This document shows positions 52,418-61,622 of a stretch of 64,000 bases of DNA, in pieces. This DNA is from Microbacterium sp. MAH-37 (GTDB lineage: Bacteria; Actinomycetota; Actinomycetes; Actinomycetales; Microbacteriaceae), in NCBI RefSeq assembly GCF_009758255.1, contig NZ_WSEN01000010.1:186001-250000 (forward strand), read 5' to 3'. The position numbers and the translations under genes are program-made. The notes beneath the pieces were generated by a model, which worked only from the letters and a program-made list of their open reading frames with translations, was not told where the DNA came from and made no database searches. Numbering within the stretch: the first letter of the stretch is position 1; each line of letters opens with the position of its first letter.

Positions 52418-53937
52418 AGCCCCTGCGCGAGACGGTAGTAAGCCTGGTTCGAGCGCACCTGCTGCTGGAAGCCGGGCAGCGTGGTGTCCTCGTCGATGAC
52501 GAGAAGCTCGAGCTCGGCCATCTCGGCGAAGTCGCGGAACACGTCGATGCCGACCGCGTTCGACATCACCGTGTGGTGCGCGGCGCCGGCGGTCAGCCAG
52601 GCGGCGGCACTGGTACGGAAGTCGGGGGCCGGCTTCCAGACCGCGCGTCCCACCGGCAGCTTCGGCAGGGCTGCCCGCGGCTCGACGTTCTCGACCACGT
52701 TCGCCGTGAGGCGGAAGCGGTCGCGCAGGTCGCTCATCGCGACGACGACGGCGGGGCCGGGGTCGGCGGTGAAGACCAGACGCACCGGGTCCTCCTTGCC
52801 GCCGATGCCGAGCGGATGCACCTCGAGGGTCGGCTTCGCCGAGCTCAGCGACGGCGACACCTCGAGCATGTGCGCACCGAGGATCAGCTCGTCTCCGGGT
52901 GTGAGGTCGTAGGTGTAGTCCTCCATCAGGCTCGCGCCGCCTGGCAGCCCCGCGCCCATCACGTTGGCGACGCGCACCAGGATGGCGGTCTTCCAGTCGC
53001 CTTCGGCGCCGAATCCGTAGCCCTCGGCCATCAGCCGCTGCACGGCCAGGCCCGGCAGCTGGCGCAGCGCGCCGAGGTCCTCGAACGAGGTGGTGAATGC
53101 GCCGAAGCCGCCCTCCTCCAGGAACGACCGCAGTCCGAGCTCGATCGCGGCGCCGTAGCGCAGCGACTCGTGGCGGTCGCCGCCGCGACGCAGCTCGGGC
53201 ACCACGTCGTAGAGCTCCTCGTACTCGGCGACGAGGGCGTCGACGTCGCCAGAGGACGCCGCGTGCACGGCATCCGCCAGCTCGTTCACGCCCCAGGTGT
53301 TGACCTGCACGCCGAGCCGCAGCTCGGCCTCGGTCTTGTCGCCCTCGGTGACCGCGACGAAGCGCATGTTGTCGCCGAAGCGCGCGAGCTTGAGGTCGCG
53401 CGAGGCCGCGAGCCCCGCGGCGGCACGCTGCCAGCTCGCCAGGTCGGCCCGCACACGCGGGTCGCTGTGGTGACCCACGATGGTCTTGCGCGGCACGCCG
53501 AGGCGGGTCTGGATGTACCCGAACTCGCGGTCGCCGTGCGCGGCCTGGTTGAGGTTCATGAAGTCGAAGTCGATGTCCGCCCAGGGCAGCTCCACGTTCG
53601 CCTGCGTGTGCAGGTGCGCGAGCGGTTTGCGAAGGGCGTCGAGTCCGGCGATCCACATCTTGGCGGGGCTGAAGGTGTGCATCCAGGCGACCAGGCCGAT
53701 GACACGGTCGTCGGCGTTGGCCTCGAGGGCGACGCGCTTGATGGCGGCGGAATCGGTGAGCACCGGCTTCCAGACGATGCGCACCGGCACGTCGGATGCC
53801 GCATCGAGTGCCCCGGCGATGGCCTGGGACTGCTCGGCGACCTGCGCGAGCGTCTCGGGGCCGTAGAGGTGCTGGCTGCCGGTGAGGAACCAGACCTCGT
53901 AGCCGTCGAGCGAGGTGGTGAGCGGGGTGCGGGTCAT
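52414..53937 (-). CDS. araA: L-arabinose isomerase
   Basis: A 507-residue isomerase converting L-arabinose to L-ribulose. Family-specific start [60 protein letters not shown] and the metal-binding His region [13 protein letters not shown] are all present. Length matches E. coli AraA. It follows araB by 14 bases in the operon araD-araB-araA-mutarotase-GH27. Confidence 0.97.
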   Translation of the reverse strand: MTRTPLTTSLDGYEVWFLTGSQHLYGPETLAQVAEQSQAIAGALDAASDVPVRIVWKPVLTDSAAIKRVALEANADDRVIGLVAWMHTFSPAKMWIAGLDALRKPLAHLHTQANVELPWADIDFDFMNLNQAAHGDREFGYIQTRLGVPRKTIVGHHSDPRVRADLASWQRAAAGLAASRDLKLARFGDNMRFVAVTEGDKTEAELRLGVQVNTWGVNELADAVHAASSGDVDALVAEYEELYDVVPELRRGGDRHESLRYGAAIELGLRSFLEEGGFGAFTTSFEDLGALRQLPGLAVQRLMAEGYGFGAEGDWKTAILVRVANVMGAGLPGGASLMEDYTYDLTPGDELILGAHMLEVSPSLSSAKPTLEVHPLGIGGKEDPVRLVFTADPGPAVVVAMSDLRDRFRLTANVVENVEPRAALPKLPVGRAVWKPAPDFRTSAAAWLTAGAAHHTVMSNAVGIDVFRDFAEMAELELLVIDEDTTLPGFQQQVRSNQAYYRLAQGL

Positions 53938-53951
53938 GTTCTTCCTTCGGA

Positions 53952-55532
53952 TCAGAGTGCGTCGACGGCGGCGGACTCGATGGCGAGGCCGGCGCGGTAG
54001 CGGTCGAGGTAGGCGGAGTAGCCGGCGACGTCGGCGGGGTCTGGTTCGACGACGCGGACGCCGGCATCGGCGAACACGTGGTCTTCGAGGTACTCGGCGA
54101 GCGACGCCGCCGAGCCGAGGTGGGCGGCGAGCACCGCGATGCCCCACGCCCCTCCTTCGGCCGCGGTGTCGCCGACGGCGACCGGGGCGCTCAGCGCCCC
54201 GGCGAGGAAGCGCTGGGCGACACCCGCGGTGCGGAACATTCCGCCGTGGGCATACATCCGGTCGAGGGCGACCCCCTCGTCGGCGAGCACGCGCATGCCG
54301 AGGGCGAGGGTGCCGAACACCCCGTACAGCTGCGCGCGCATGACATTGGCCAGGGTGAAGCGGCTGTCCGGGGTGCGCACGAACAGCGGGCGCCCCTCGT
54401 CGAGCCCGGCGATCGGCTCTCCGGCGAGGTGGTTGTAGGCGATCAGACCGCCGGCATCCGCCTCACCGTCCAGCGCCTCGCCGAACAGCGTCTCGAAGAC
54501 GGCGTCGCTCGAGAGCGGGGAGCCGGATGCTGCAGCGAATCGCCCGAACATGCCGGCCCAGGCCGCCAGCTCGCTGGCGCCGTTGTTGCAGTGCACCATC
54601 GCGACGGCGTCGCCCGCGGGGGTGGTGACGAGGTCGAGTTCGTGGTGCACGGCCGCCAGCGGACGCTCCAGCACGACCATCGCGAAGATGCTGGTGCCGG
54701 CCGAGACGTTGCCGGTGCGCGGCGCGACCGCGTTGGTCGCGACCATGCCGGTTCCGGCATCACCCTCCGGCGGGCAGAGCCGGATGCCGGGCTGCAGCGC
54801 ACCGCTCGGGTCGAGCAGCGCGGCGCCCTCCGGCGTCAGCGCTCCGGCATCCTGGCCGGCGACGAGCACCTCGGGGAGCAGCGCGCGCAGGTCGCCGCCG
54901 GTGTGCGCGTCGAAGCGATCGAGCAGCGTCCGGTCGTAGTCGCGGGCGGCGGAGTCGATCGGGAACATGCCTGAGGCGTCGCCGACACCCAGCACGCGCC
55001 GGCCGGTGAGCCGCCAGTGCACGTACCCGGCGAGGGTGGTGAGGAAGCGCACCGAGCCGGCGTGCGGTTCGGCGTCGAGCTGTGCCTGGCGCAGGTGCGC
55101 GACCGACCAGCGCAGCGGGATGTTCACGCCCAGCAGGTCTGTGAGCTCTGCGGCGGCAGGTCCGGTGTTCGTGTTGCGCCAGGTGCGGAACGGGACGAGC
55201 AGTTCGCCGGACTCGTCGAAGGCGAGGTACCCGTGCATCATCGCCGAGACGCCCATCGCTCCGAAGGACGTGGGACGGATGCCGTACCGGTCGTAGACGT
55301 CCGAGACCAGGCCGGAGTACGCCTCCTGCAGGCCGGCCCAGACGGCGTCTGTGGAGTAGGTCCACAGACGGTCCTCGAACCGGTTCTCCCAGTCGTGGAA
55401 CCCTGTGGCGAGCACGTCGTGACTGTCCGCGTCGATCAGGCAGGCCTTGATGCGGGTCGAGCCGAGTTCGATGCCGAGGGCGGTGCGGCCGGAGCGGATC
55501 GCGTCGGCCCCTGAGCTCTGACGAAGGGTCAT
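53952..55532 (-). CDS. araB: L-ribulokinase (FGGY family)
   Basis: A 526-residue sugar kinase phosphorylating L-ribulose. FGGY signatures: N-terminal [20 protein letters not shown] for phosphate binding, and the ATP-domain [20 protein letters not shown]. The start codon itself lies in a dispersed-repeat copy (55506-55529), so the first residues [10 protein letters not shown] derive from the repeat; ATGA overlap with araD supports this start. The short AraB-like branch, between araD and araA, fits L-ribulose rather than xylulose. Confidence 0.92.
   Translation of the reverse strand: MTLRQSSGADAIRSGRTALGIELGSTRIKACLIDADSHDVLATGFHDWENRFEDRLWTYSTDAVWAGLQEAYSGLVSDVYDRYGIRPTSFGAMGVSAMMHGYLAFDESGELLVPFRTWRNTNTGPAAAELTDLLGVNIPLRWSVAHLRQAQLDAEPHAGSVRFLTTLAGYVHWRLTGRRVLGVGDASGMFPIDSAARDYDRTLLDRFDAHTGGDLRALLPEVLVAGQDAGALTPEGAALLDPSGALQPGIRLCPPEGDAGTGMVATNAVAPRTGNVSAGTSIFAMVVLERPLAAVHHELDLVTTPAGDAVAMVHCNNGASELAAWAGMFGRFAAASGSPLSSDAVFETLFGEALDGEADAGGLIAYNHLAGEPIAGLDEGRPLFVRTPDSRFTLANVMRAQLYGVFGTLALGMRVLADEGVALDRMYAHGGMFRTAGVAQRFLAGALSAPVAVGDTAAEGGAWGIAVLAAHLGSAASLAEYLEDHVFADAGVRVVEPDPADVAGYSAYLDRYRAGLAIESAAVDAL
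55506..55529. repeat. Dispersed CCTGAGCCTGTCGAAGG-type repeat, copy 4 (at araB start)
   Basis: GGCCCCTGAGCTCTGACGAA followed by GGGT resembles the other copies with one inserted base. It abuts the araD stop/araB start overlap and encodes the first residues of AraB. Confidence 0.55.
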
Positions 55533-56236
55533 CGGCGGGCGTCCACGTTCTGGCCGTACACGTTCTGGTACCGGTCGTAGAGCCTGTCGATGCTCTCCTG
55601 GGGGATGGGGATGAGCGGACCGGCCTCGCGGGCGTGATGCACGGTGCGGGCGACGTCCTCGACCATGACGGCTGCCTTGACGGCGTCCTTCGCGTTCACG
55701 CCGATCGTGAACGGTCCGTGGTTCTGCATGAGCACCGCACGACTGCGGTGCCCACGCAGAGTCTGGACGATCCCTCGGCCGATCGAGTCGTCGCCGATGA
55801 TCGCGAACGGGCCGATCGGGATCGGTCCGCCGAACTCGTCGGCCATCGCGGTGATCACGCAGGGGATCTCCTCGCCGCGCGCAGCCCAGGCCACCGCGAA
55901 GGTGGAGTGGGTGTGCACGACGCCGCCGACCTCGGGCATGTGGCGGTACACGTAGGCGTGCGCCGCGGTGTCGCTGGACGGCGAGCGCTCACTGCCGGCG
56001 CTGCCGGGCACGACGTTGCCGTCGAGGTCGCAGAGGATCATGTTCTCGGGTGCGAGGTCGTCGTAACTGACGCCGGAGGGCTTGATCACGAAGAGGTCGG
56101 CGCCCGGCACGCGGCCCGAGACGTTCCCGCCGGTCCAGACCACCAGGCCGTAGCGCACGAGCTCGCCGTGCAGGCGGGCCACGTCGGCGCGGACGTCGGC
56201 GATCGCCAGCTCGATCTCTGCGGAGTATGTGGTCAT
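55529..56236 (-). CDS. araD: L-ribulose-5-phosphate 4-epimerase
   Basis: A 235-residue class II aldolase-fold epimerase making D-xylulose 5-phosphate. The metal-binding His pair is in VVHTHSTFAVAWA and a further His in MQNHGPFTIG; phosphate binding is WTGGNVSGRVPG and KPSGVSYDDL. AGGAGG precedes the ATG. First gene of the ara operon, 20 bases downstream of the operator palindrome at 56256-56271. Confidence 0.95.
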   Translation of the reverse strand: MTTYSAEIELAIADVRADVARLHGELVRYGLVVWTGGNVSGRVPGADLFVIKPSGVSYDDLAPENMILCDLDGNVVPGSAGSERSPSSDTAAHAYVYRHMPEVGGVVHTHSTFAVAWAARGEEIPCVITAMADEFGGPIPIGPFAIIGDDSIGRGIVQTLRGHRSRAVLMQNHGPFTIGVNAKDAVKAAVMVEDVARTVHHAREAGPLIPIPQESIDRLYDRYQNVYGQNVDARR

Positions 56237-56255
56237 CGTTGGTCCTCCTGGGCGA

Positions 56256-56271
56256 CTGTGACCGGTCACAG
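56256..56271 (-). promoter_or_regulatory. Operator of the ara operon (LacI type)
   Basis: CTGTGACCGGTCACAG is a perfect 16-base palindrome with central CG, just upstream of araD. A further half-site TGTGAC follows at 56277-56282. On the minus strand CACAAT may be a -10 just ahead, so repressor binding would cover the transcription start. The LacI gene next upstream is the likely regulator. Confidence 0.75.
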
Positions 56272-56320
56272 CTCATTGTGACATCCCCTCACCGCCGCGT
56301 CAATCGCATGCCTCTGCGGC

Positions 56321-56378
56321 TCCGGTCTCACTCGTTGCGGGTGCGACGGGCGTTCGACCCGCAACGAGTGAGACCGGA
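56321..56378. repeat. Palindromic repeat family 1, copy C
   Basis: Perfect 22-base arms (56321-56342, 56357-56378) with TCCGGTCTCACTCGTTGCGG. It begins 18 bases past the LacI stop and precedes the ara operator, so it is well placed to terminate the LacI transcript. Best-preserved of three copies. Confidence 0.85.
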
Positions 56379-56396
56379 ACCAGGAGGAGCTGTCGG

Positions 56397-57410
56397 TCAG
56401 CGCGGTGTGGCGACCGAAGCGCGCGAGATCAGGACCGGCGCGACGGGCGCGACCGGCGCGGACGCGGACGCGATCGCCTCACTCTCCCCCACGACCGCGG
56501 CCACTGCCCGGCGGGCGAGCTCGTCGAAGTCCTGTCGCACCGTCGTCAGCGGAGGCCAGAAGAACGCGGCATCCGGGGTGTCGTCGAAACCGACCACGCT
56601 GACGTCGGCCGGCACGTCGACGCCGCTCTCCCGCAGCCCCGTGATCAGCCCGAGCGCCATCTGATCGTTGCCCGCGAAGACGGCGGTGACACCGGCCACC
56701 TGCACCGCCCGGGCAGCCTGGTACCCGGATCGCGCGGTCCAGTCGCCGCGCAGCGTCATCCGGAAGTCCAGCCCGCGCGCGTCGAGTTCCGCGGCATAGC
56801 CCGACACCCGGGCCTCCGCCTCGAGCCAGTCCGCAGGGCCGGCGAGGTGTGCGATGCGCAGGTGCCCGGCATCCGCCAGTGCCGCGACGGCGAGGCGGGC
56901 ACCGGCGATCTGATCCACCGACAGCGCGGAGCGATCCGCGGTGTGCAGAGCAACGGTCGGGATGCCCGTGTCGAGGTCCTTCAGCACGTCGAGCGTGCGG
57001 GCGTGCGGCGCGAACACCACGAGCCCGTCGACAGCCTGCGCGCGCAGGTGCTCGATCGCGGCGCGCACCGAGGCTGTGTCTCCGGAGTCGGCGTAGGCGG
57101 TGGACACCCAGTACCCGGCCTCTCGCGCGGAGGCCTCGATCGCGGCGATGCTCCGCGACGGGCCATACTGCAGCGCATCCGAGGCGAGCACGCCGATCGT
57201 GCGGGTGCGGCGCGTGCCCAGGGCCCGGGCCGCGTTGTTCATGCGGTAGCCGAGCTCCTCCATGGCGGCGAGCACGCGGTCGCGAGTGTCCGGCGCGACA
57301 TCCGGATGCTCGTTGAGCACGCGAGACACGGTCTGTCGCGACACCCCGGCGAGCGCGGCGACATCTCGCACACCGACGGCGCGGATGCCGTCCCCCCTCG
57401 TCTCGCTCAT
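56397..57410 (-). CDS. LacI-family regulator of the ara operon
   Basis: A 337-residue repressor. HTH VRDVAALAGVSRQTVSRVLN (about residues 14-33), hinge NNAARALGTRRT, then a sugar-binding domain with FAGNDQMALGLITGLRESGV and VVGFDDTPDAAFFWPPLTTV. ATG 57410 gives a normal N-terminus. It lies directly upstream of and in line with araD, and the palindrome at 56256-56271 is its probable site; L-arabinose or a derivative is the expected inducer. Not related to the GntR-type AraR of Bacillus in its DNA-binding domain. Confidence 0.93.
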   Translation of the reverse strand: MSETRGDGIRAVGVRDVAALAGVSRQTVSRVLNEHPDVAPDTRDRVLAAMEELGYRMNNAARALGTRRTRTIGVLASDALQYGPSRSIAAIEASAREAGYWVSTAYADSGDTASVRAAIEHLRAQAVDGLVVFAPHARTLDVLKDLDTGIPTVALHTADRSALSVDQIAGARLAVAALADAGHLRIAHLAGPADWLEAEARVSGYAAELDARGLDFRMTLRGDWTARSGYQAARAVQVAGVTAVFAGNDQMALGLITGLRESGVDVPADVSVVGFDDTPDAAFFWPPLTTVRQDFDELARRAVAAVVGESEAIASASAPVAPVAPVLISRASVATPR

Positions 57411-57566
57411 CGCGACGAGTCTATGGCCGCGCGTGGCATCCGAACGGCGACCGCGGCGGTATGCGCGCCGGCGCATGGACGCACACGCCGATGAAATGGC
57501 GCCATCCCGACGGACATTGGCGCTTCCCGCGCGGTCGACGCGTCCCGCCTTCACTACGCTCGCTCC

Positions 57567-58184
57567 ATGCGCATCTCCGACTTCGCCGTCCCCGACACCC
57601 CGGCAGCCCGTGCAGCCCGCGAACTGGTGGACGAGCACCACTCCCCTGCGCTGCGCAACCATGTGCAGCGCTCCTGGCTGTGGGCCGAGGCGTTCGCCGT
57701 CGTCGAAGGCCGCGCGGGGGTCGACCACGAACTGCTCCACACCGCGGCGCTGCTGCACGACATCGCGCTCGCGCCGGCGTTCGACAATCACACGCTCGGT
57801 TACGAGGAGGCAGGAGGATTCGTCGGCGAGGCGATGACCGCGGGTGCCGGGTGGCCGGCCGAGCGCCGGCGGCGCATCAACGAGGTCATCGTGCGGCACA
57901 ACTGGCCGCAGGTCGATCCCGCGTTCGACCTCGAGGGCTATCTGCTCGAGACGGCGACCGGCCTCGACATCTCGGGCCGCCGCGACGCCGACATCCCGCT
58001 CGACTTCCGCCGAGAGGTGCTCGCCGCCCACCCGCGACTCGCACTCGCCGCGGAGTTCGGCACGAGCGTCCGAGACCAGTCAGATCGCAAGCCGCACAGT
58101 CACGCGCGCCGTCTGATCGACGGCGGCCTGATCGACAAGCTCGCGTCGAACCCGCTCGAGGAGCGGCGGGGCCCGGCGAGCTGA
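57567..58184 (+). CDS. HD-domain hydrolase (cyanamide-hydratase-like)
   Basis: A 205-residue metal-dependent HD protein. Metal ligands: His32 in RNHVQRSW, His64-Asp65 in HTAALLHDIAL, and later RINEVIVRHN. The short single-domain layout resembles cyanamide hydratase-type or generic HD phosphohydrolases. Substrate not known. It diverges from the LacI gene across 156 bases and lies inside the arabinose region without an obvious role in sugar use. Confidence 0.85.
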   Translation: MRISDFAVPDTPAARAARELVDEHHSPALRNHVQRSWLWAEAFAVVEGRAGVDHELLHTAALLHDIALAPAFDNHTLGYEEAGGFVGEAMTAGAGWPAERRRRINEVIVRHNWPQVDPAFDLEGYLLETATGLDISGRRDADIPLDFRREVLAAHPRLALAAEFGTSVRDQSDRKPHSHARRLIDGGLIDKLASNPLEERRGPAS

Positions 58185-58262
58185 GGTCTCGCCGCCTGAG
58201 CCGCGATCACGGGGGTGCAACGTCGGGATGCATCACTGCTCGCCGCATGCCAGGGTGAACTC

Positions 58263-59126
58263 ATGCGCATCGCCCTCACCGGAGCATCCGGCAAGCTCGG
58301 AACCGTCGTCGCCCGCGAACTGCGCGCGAGCGGCCATCGCGTCATCGGCATGGACGTCGCCGGTGAGCGAGGACCCGACTTCGTGCAGGTCGACCTGACC
58401 GACTACGGCCAGGTCGTCGACGCCCTCACCGCGGTCGGCGACCGGCACGACGGCGTCGACGCCGTCGTCCACCTCGGAGCCATCCCGGCGCCCGGCATCC
58501 GCAGCGACGTCGCCACCTTCCACAACAACATGCCGGCGACCTTCAACGTGTTCTGGGCCGCCGCACGGCTGGGCATCACGCGCATCGTCTACGCGTCGAG
58601 CGAGACCGTGCTGGGACTGCCGTTCGACGTGCCGCCGCCGTACGTCCCCGTCGACGAGGAGTACCCGCCGCGGCCCGAGTCGGTGTACTCGCTGGTGAAG
58701 ACCCTCGAGGAGCGGATGGCGGTCGAACTGGTGCGGTGGAACCCCGACCTGTCGATCACGGCGCTGCGGTTCTCGAACGTGATGATCCCCGAGGACTACG
58801 CGGCGTTCCCGTCGTTCGATGCCGATGCGCTGGCACGCAAGTGGAACCTGTGGGGCTACATCGACGCCAGGGACGGCGCCCAGGCGGTCGAGCGTGCGCT
58901 CGAGGTGGCCGGCCCGGGTTTCGAGAGCTTCATCATCGCCGCAGCCGACACGGTGATGTCGCGTCCGAACGCCGAGCTGCTCGCCGAGGTGTTCCCCGAT
59001 GTGCCGCTGGCCCGCCCGGTGACCGAGCACGAGACCCTGCTCTCGATCGCGAAGGCGCGGCGGATGCTGGGTTACGAGCCCCGGCACAGCTGGCGCGATC
59101 ACGTGGACGCAGATTCAACGATGTAA
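58263..59126 (+). CDS. NAD(P)-dependent epimerase/dehydratase-type oxidoreductase
   Basis: A 287-residue extended short-chain dehydrogenase. Cofactor loop TGASGKLGTVVARELRASGH, catalytic Tyr142-x-x-x-Lys146 in SVYSLVKTLEERM, and substrate-region RFSNVMIPEDYAAFPSFDAD. Similar proteins include uronate dehydrogenases and sugar epimerases, so sugar or sugar-lactone oxidation is plausible. Its TAA stop lies inside the LacI operator at 59114-59126, so it may be part of the regulated region. Confidence 0.88.
   Translation: MRIALTGASGKLGTVVARELRASGHRVIGMDVAGERGPDFVQVDLTDYGQVVDALTAVGDRHDGVDAVVHLGAIPAPGIRSDVATFHNNMPATFNVFWAAARLGITRIVYASSETVLGLPFDVPPPYVPVDEEYPPRPESVYSLVKTLEERMAVELVRWNPDLSITALRFSNVMIPEDYAAFPSFDADALARKWNLWGYIDARDGAQAVERALEVAGPGFESFIIAAADTVMSRPNAELLAEVFPDVPLARPVTEHETLLSIAKARRMLGYEPRHSWRDHVDADSTM
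59114..59126. promoter_or_regulatory. LacI operator upstream of second LacI gene
   Basis: TTCAACGATGTAA differs at one base from TTCATCGATGTAA upstream of the binding-protein gene. It lies 25 bases before the LacI start, consistent with autoregulation. Confidence 0.6.
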
Positions 59127-59151
59127 GCGTCCGCCGGAATAGGCTGGGCGC

Positions 59152-60195
59152 ATGGCACGAGGCGCACGCGCGACGATGCGGGATGTCGCATCGCTGGCCG
59201 GCGTGTCCGCCAAGACCGTCTCCAACGTCGTCACCGGCACCGTCCCCGTGCGCGAGGACACCCGGGAACGGGTCGAGGCGGCGATGCGCAAGCTCGACTT
59301 CGTGCCCAATCTCAGCGCACGCGGCCTGCGCAACGGGCGCTCCGGGGTGATCGCGGTCGCCCTGCCCTTCCTGGCCACATCGTTCTCGTCCGAGCTCATG
59401 CACCGTATCGTCGAGGCCGCGCACCGCCGCGGCCTGGCCGTGCACATCGAGGAGACCGGCGCCGACCCCGGCCGGGAGCGCGAACTCCTCTCTCGCGCTC
59501 GCGCGCACCTGGTCGACGGGCTGATCCTGAACCCGATCCGGCTGGAGGACAGCTCGGTCGAGGGCTCCGACCTTCCCCCGGTCGTTCTGATCGGCGAGGT
59601 CGAGAACCGCAGCACCGACCACGTCGGCATCGACAGCGTGGCGGGTGCCGCCGAGCTGACCAGACACGTGCTCTCCCGCGGCGCGACGCGCATCGCCGTG
59701 CTCGGCGCCGACGACGAGAACACCTTCGGGACCGCGACCAGCCGGCTTCGGCTGCAGGGCGTGAGGCAGGCGCTCGGCGAGGCGGGCGTCCCGCTCGACC
59801 CCCGGCTCGAGGTGAACAACCCCGACTGGACCATGACCGGTGGTGTCGCCGCGACCGGGCTGCTGCTGAGCCGCGGCATCCCTTTCGATGCGATCATCGC
59901 GTTCACCGATTCGCTCGCGACGGGCGCGCTGCACGTGCTGCGTCGCCACGGCGTGGACGTGCCAGGGCAGGTGCTCGTGACCGGCTTCGACGACGTCGAG
60001 GTGTCGCGGTACACCGCGCCGCCACTCACCACGGTGGCGATCGACCTGCCGGCCTTCGCGGGCGCGGCGGTCGACCGGCTGGTCGCACGGATCGCCGATC
60101 GCTCCGGTCCCGCGCAGTCGATCACGGTGCCTCATCGGCTCGTGCTGCGCGAGAGCACGGATGCCGCGCCGCGAGGCTACGACCCGCGGTCCTGA
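59152..60195 (+). CDS. LacI-family regulator of the sugar ABC transporter
   Basis: A 347-residue repressor with HTH MRDVASLAGVSAKTVSNVVT, hinge NLSARGLRNGRSG, and an effector domain with FDAIIAFTDSLATGALHVLR and VTGFDDVEVSRYTAPPLTTV. It precedes the ABC transporter and GH51 genes on the same strand. The shared palindrome before both this gene and the binding-protein gene indicates it represses itself and the transporter. Inducer presumably an arabinose-containing sugar. Confidence 0.93.
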   Translation: MARGARATMRDVASLAGVSAKTVSNVVTGTVPVREDTRERVEAAMRKLDFVPNLSARGLRNGRSGVIAVALPFLATSFSSELMHRIVEAAHRRGLAVHIEETGADPGRERELLSRARAHLVDGLILNPIRLEDSSVEGSDLPPVVLIGEVENRSTDHVGIDSVAGAAELTRHVLSRGATRIAVLGADDENTFGTATSRLRLQGVRQALGEAGVPLDPRLEVNNPDWTMTGGVAATGLLLSRGIPFDAIIAFTDSLATGALHVLRRHGVDVPGQVLVTGFDDVEVSRYTAPPLTTVAIDLPAFAGAAVDRLVARIADRSGPAQSITVPHRLVLRESTDAAPRGYDPRS

Positions 60196-60238
60196 GTGCG
60201 CCACGCCGGGAAGCGGTCCGCCCCCTTGCGCCACGGAT

Positions 60239-60251
60239 TTCATCGATGTAA
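60239..60251 (+). promoter_or_regulatory. LacI operator and promoter of ABC transporter operon
   Basis: TTCATCGATGTAA, a palindrome centred on ATCGAT. It sits between TTGCGC (60226-60231, possible -35) and TAATGA (60249-60254, possible -10), with a 17-base spacer, so binding should block polymerase. Confidence 0.7.
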
Positions 60252-60290
60252 TGATGTCGGCAACCCCCGATCGTCCACGAAGGAGTGACG

Positions 60291-61622
60291 ATGACCCCAC
60301 CGTTGGATATCTCACGGCGGCAGTTCCTCACCGCGTCCGCCGTCACCGCCGGCGCGGCCATGCTCGCCGGCTGCTCCCCCGCCGCCACCGCCTCCGGCAC
60401 ACAGACGCTGCAGTTCTGGCATCTGCTCTCCGGCGGTGACGGCGTGATCATGTCGTCGCTGCTCGACGGCGTCAACAAGGCGCAGAACGCCTACCGCATC
60501 CGCCCCACCGTGCTCGCCTGGGGCACCCCGTACTACACGAAGCTCGCCATGGCCGCGGCCGGCGGCCGCGCCCCCGACGTCGCGATCATGCACGCCACCC
60601 GGGTGCTCGGCTGGGCGCCGGGCGGGCTGCTGGATGCCTGGGATCTCGACCGTCTGGCCGAGCTCGGCGTCGACGAGCAGACCTTCCCGAAGCCGATCTG
60701 GCAGAAGGGCGAGGTGGACGGCAAGCACCTCAGCATCGCCCTCGACGCCCACCCGTTCGTGCTGATGTACAACACGGACATCTGCGGGAAGGCCGGCGTG
60801 CTCGACTCCGACGGGCAGCTCATGCAGGCGGGCACCCCCGAGGAGTTCCTCGACCTGGTGACCGCCGTCGCCGAAGCATCCGAGGGTCACGGGCTCTCGT
60901 ACGGCTACCTCGGCGACGGTGCGCAGATGTGGCGCCTGTTCTACACGCTCTACGCGCAGCACGGCACCGAGATGAAGCTCCCAGAGGGCGGCACCGCCGA
61001 CATCGACACGGACGTCGCGGTCGAGTCGCTGACCTACATGCAGACCCTGCTGGACGGGAAGCTCGCCGCGAAGCAGAGCGACTACGGCACCGCCGTCGCC
61101 GAGTTCTCCACCGGCAAGAGCGGGCTGTTCCTCACCGGCGTGTGGGAGCTGCGCACCATGCAGGACGCCGGCATCCCGTTCGATGTGGCGCCGATCCCGC
61201 CGATCTTCGGCACCAGGGCGGCCTACGCCGACTCGCACTCGTTCGTGCTGCCGCACCAGTCCCGGCCGAACGAGCAGCACCGCGACCTGACCTATCAATT
61301 CGTCGCGGACATGCTGAAGGGCTCGTTCGACTGGGCCAAGGCCGGTCACATCCCCGCCTACCTGCCGATCACCGAGTCGCCCGAGTACCAGGATCTGCTG
61401 CCGCAGGCGCACTACGCCGAAGCCGCGACCTACGTCGTCTACGACCCGCCCGCCTGGTTCACCGGATCCGGCTCGAACTTCCAGGGCGAGTTCGGCGCCG
61501 CCGCGCAGCCCGCGCTGCTCAGCGGATCCGATCCCGCCGACGCCATCGCGCGGTTCGAGTCGCGCGTGAACCGCTTCCTCAGCCAGCCCAACCCGGCGGA
61601 CCCCGAAGGGAGCCGGTCATGA
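60291..61622 (+). CDS. Sugar ABC transporter substrate-binding lipoprotein
   Basis: A 443-residue extracellular solute-binding protein family 1 member. N-terminus has a twin-arginine-like SRRQFL (Arg9-Arg10), a hydrophobic stretch and lipobox LAGC with Cys28, so it is a lipoprotein anchored outside the membrane. Start ATG 60291 is preferred to GTG 60285 because AAGGAG then lies five bases upstream. It feeds the two permeases encoded next; together with GH51 the transporter likely imports arabino-oligosaccharides. No ATPase gene is visible in the window, so a shared MsmK-type ATPase is expected. Confidence 0.94.
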   Translation: MTPPLDISRRQFLTASAVTAGAAMLAGCSPAATASGTQTLQFWHLLSGGDGVIMSSLLDGVNKAQNAYRIRPTVLAWGTPYYTKLAMAAAGGRAPDVAIMHATRVLGWAPGGLLDAWDLDRLAELGVDEQTFPKPIWQKGEVDGKHLSIALDAHPFVLMYNTDICGKAGVLDSDGQLMQAGTPEEFLDLVTAVAEASEGHGLSYGYLGDGAQMWRLFYTLYAQHGTEMKLPEGGTADIDTDVAVESLTYMQTLLDGKLAAKQSDYGTAVAEFSTGKSGLFLTGVWELRTMQDAGIPFDVAPIPPIFGTRAAYADSHSFVLPHQSRPNEQHRDLTYQFVADMLKGSFDWAKAGHIPAYLPITESPEYQDLLPQAHYAEAATYVVYDPPAWFTGSGSNFQGEFGAAAQPALLSGSDPADAIARFESRVNRFLSQPNPADPEGSRS

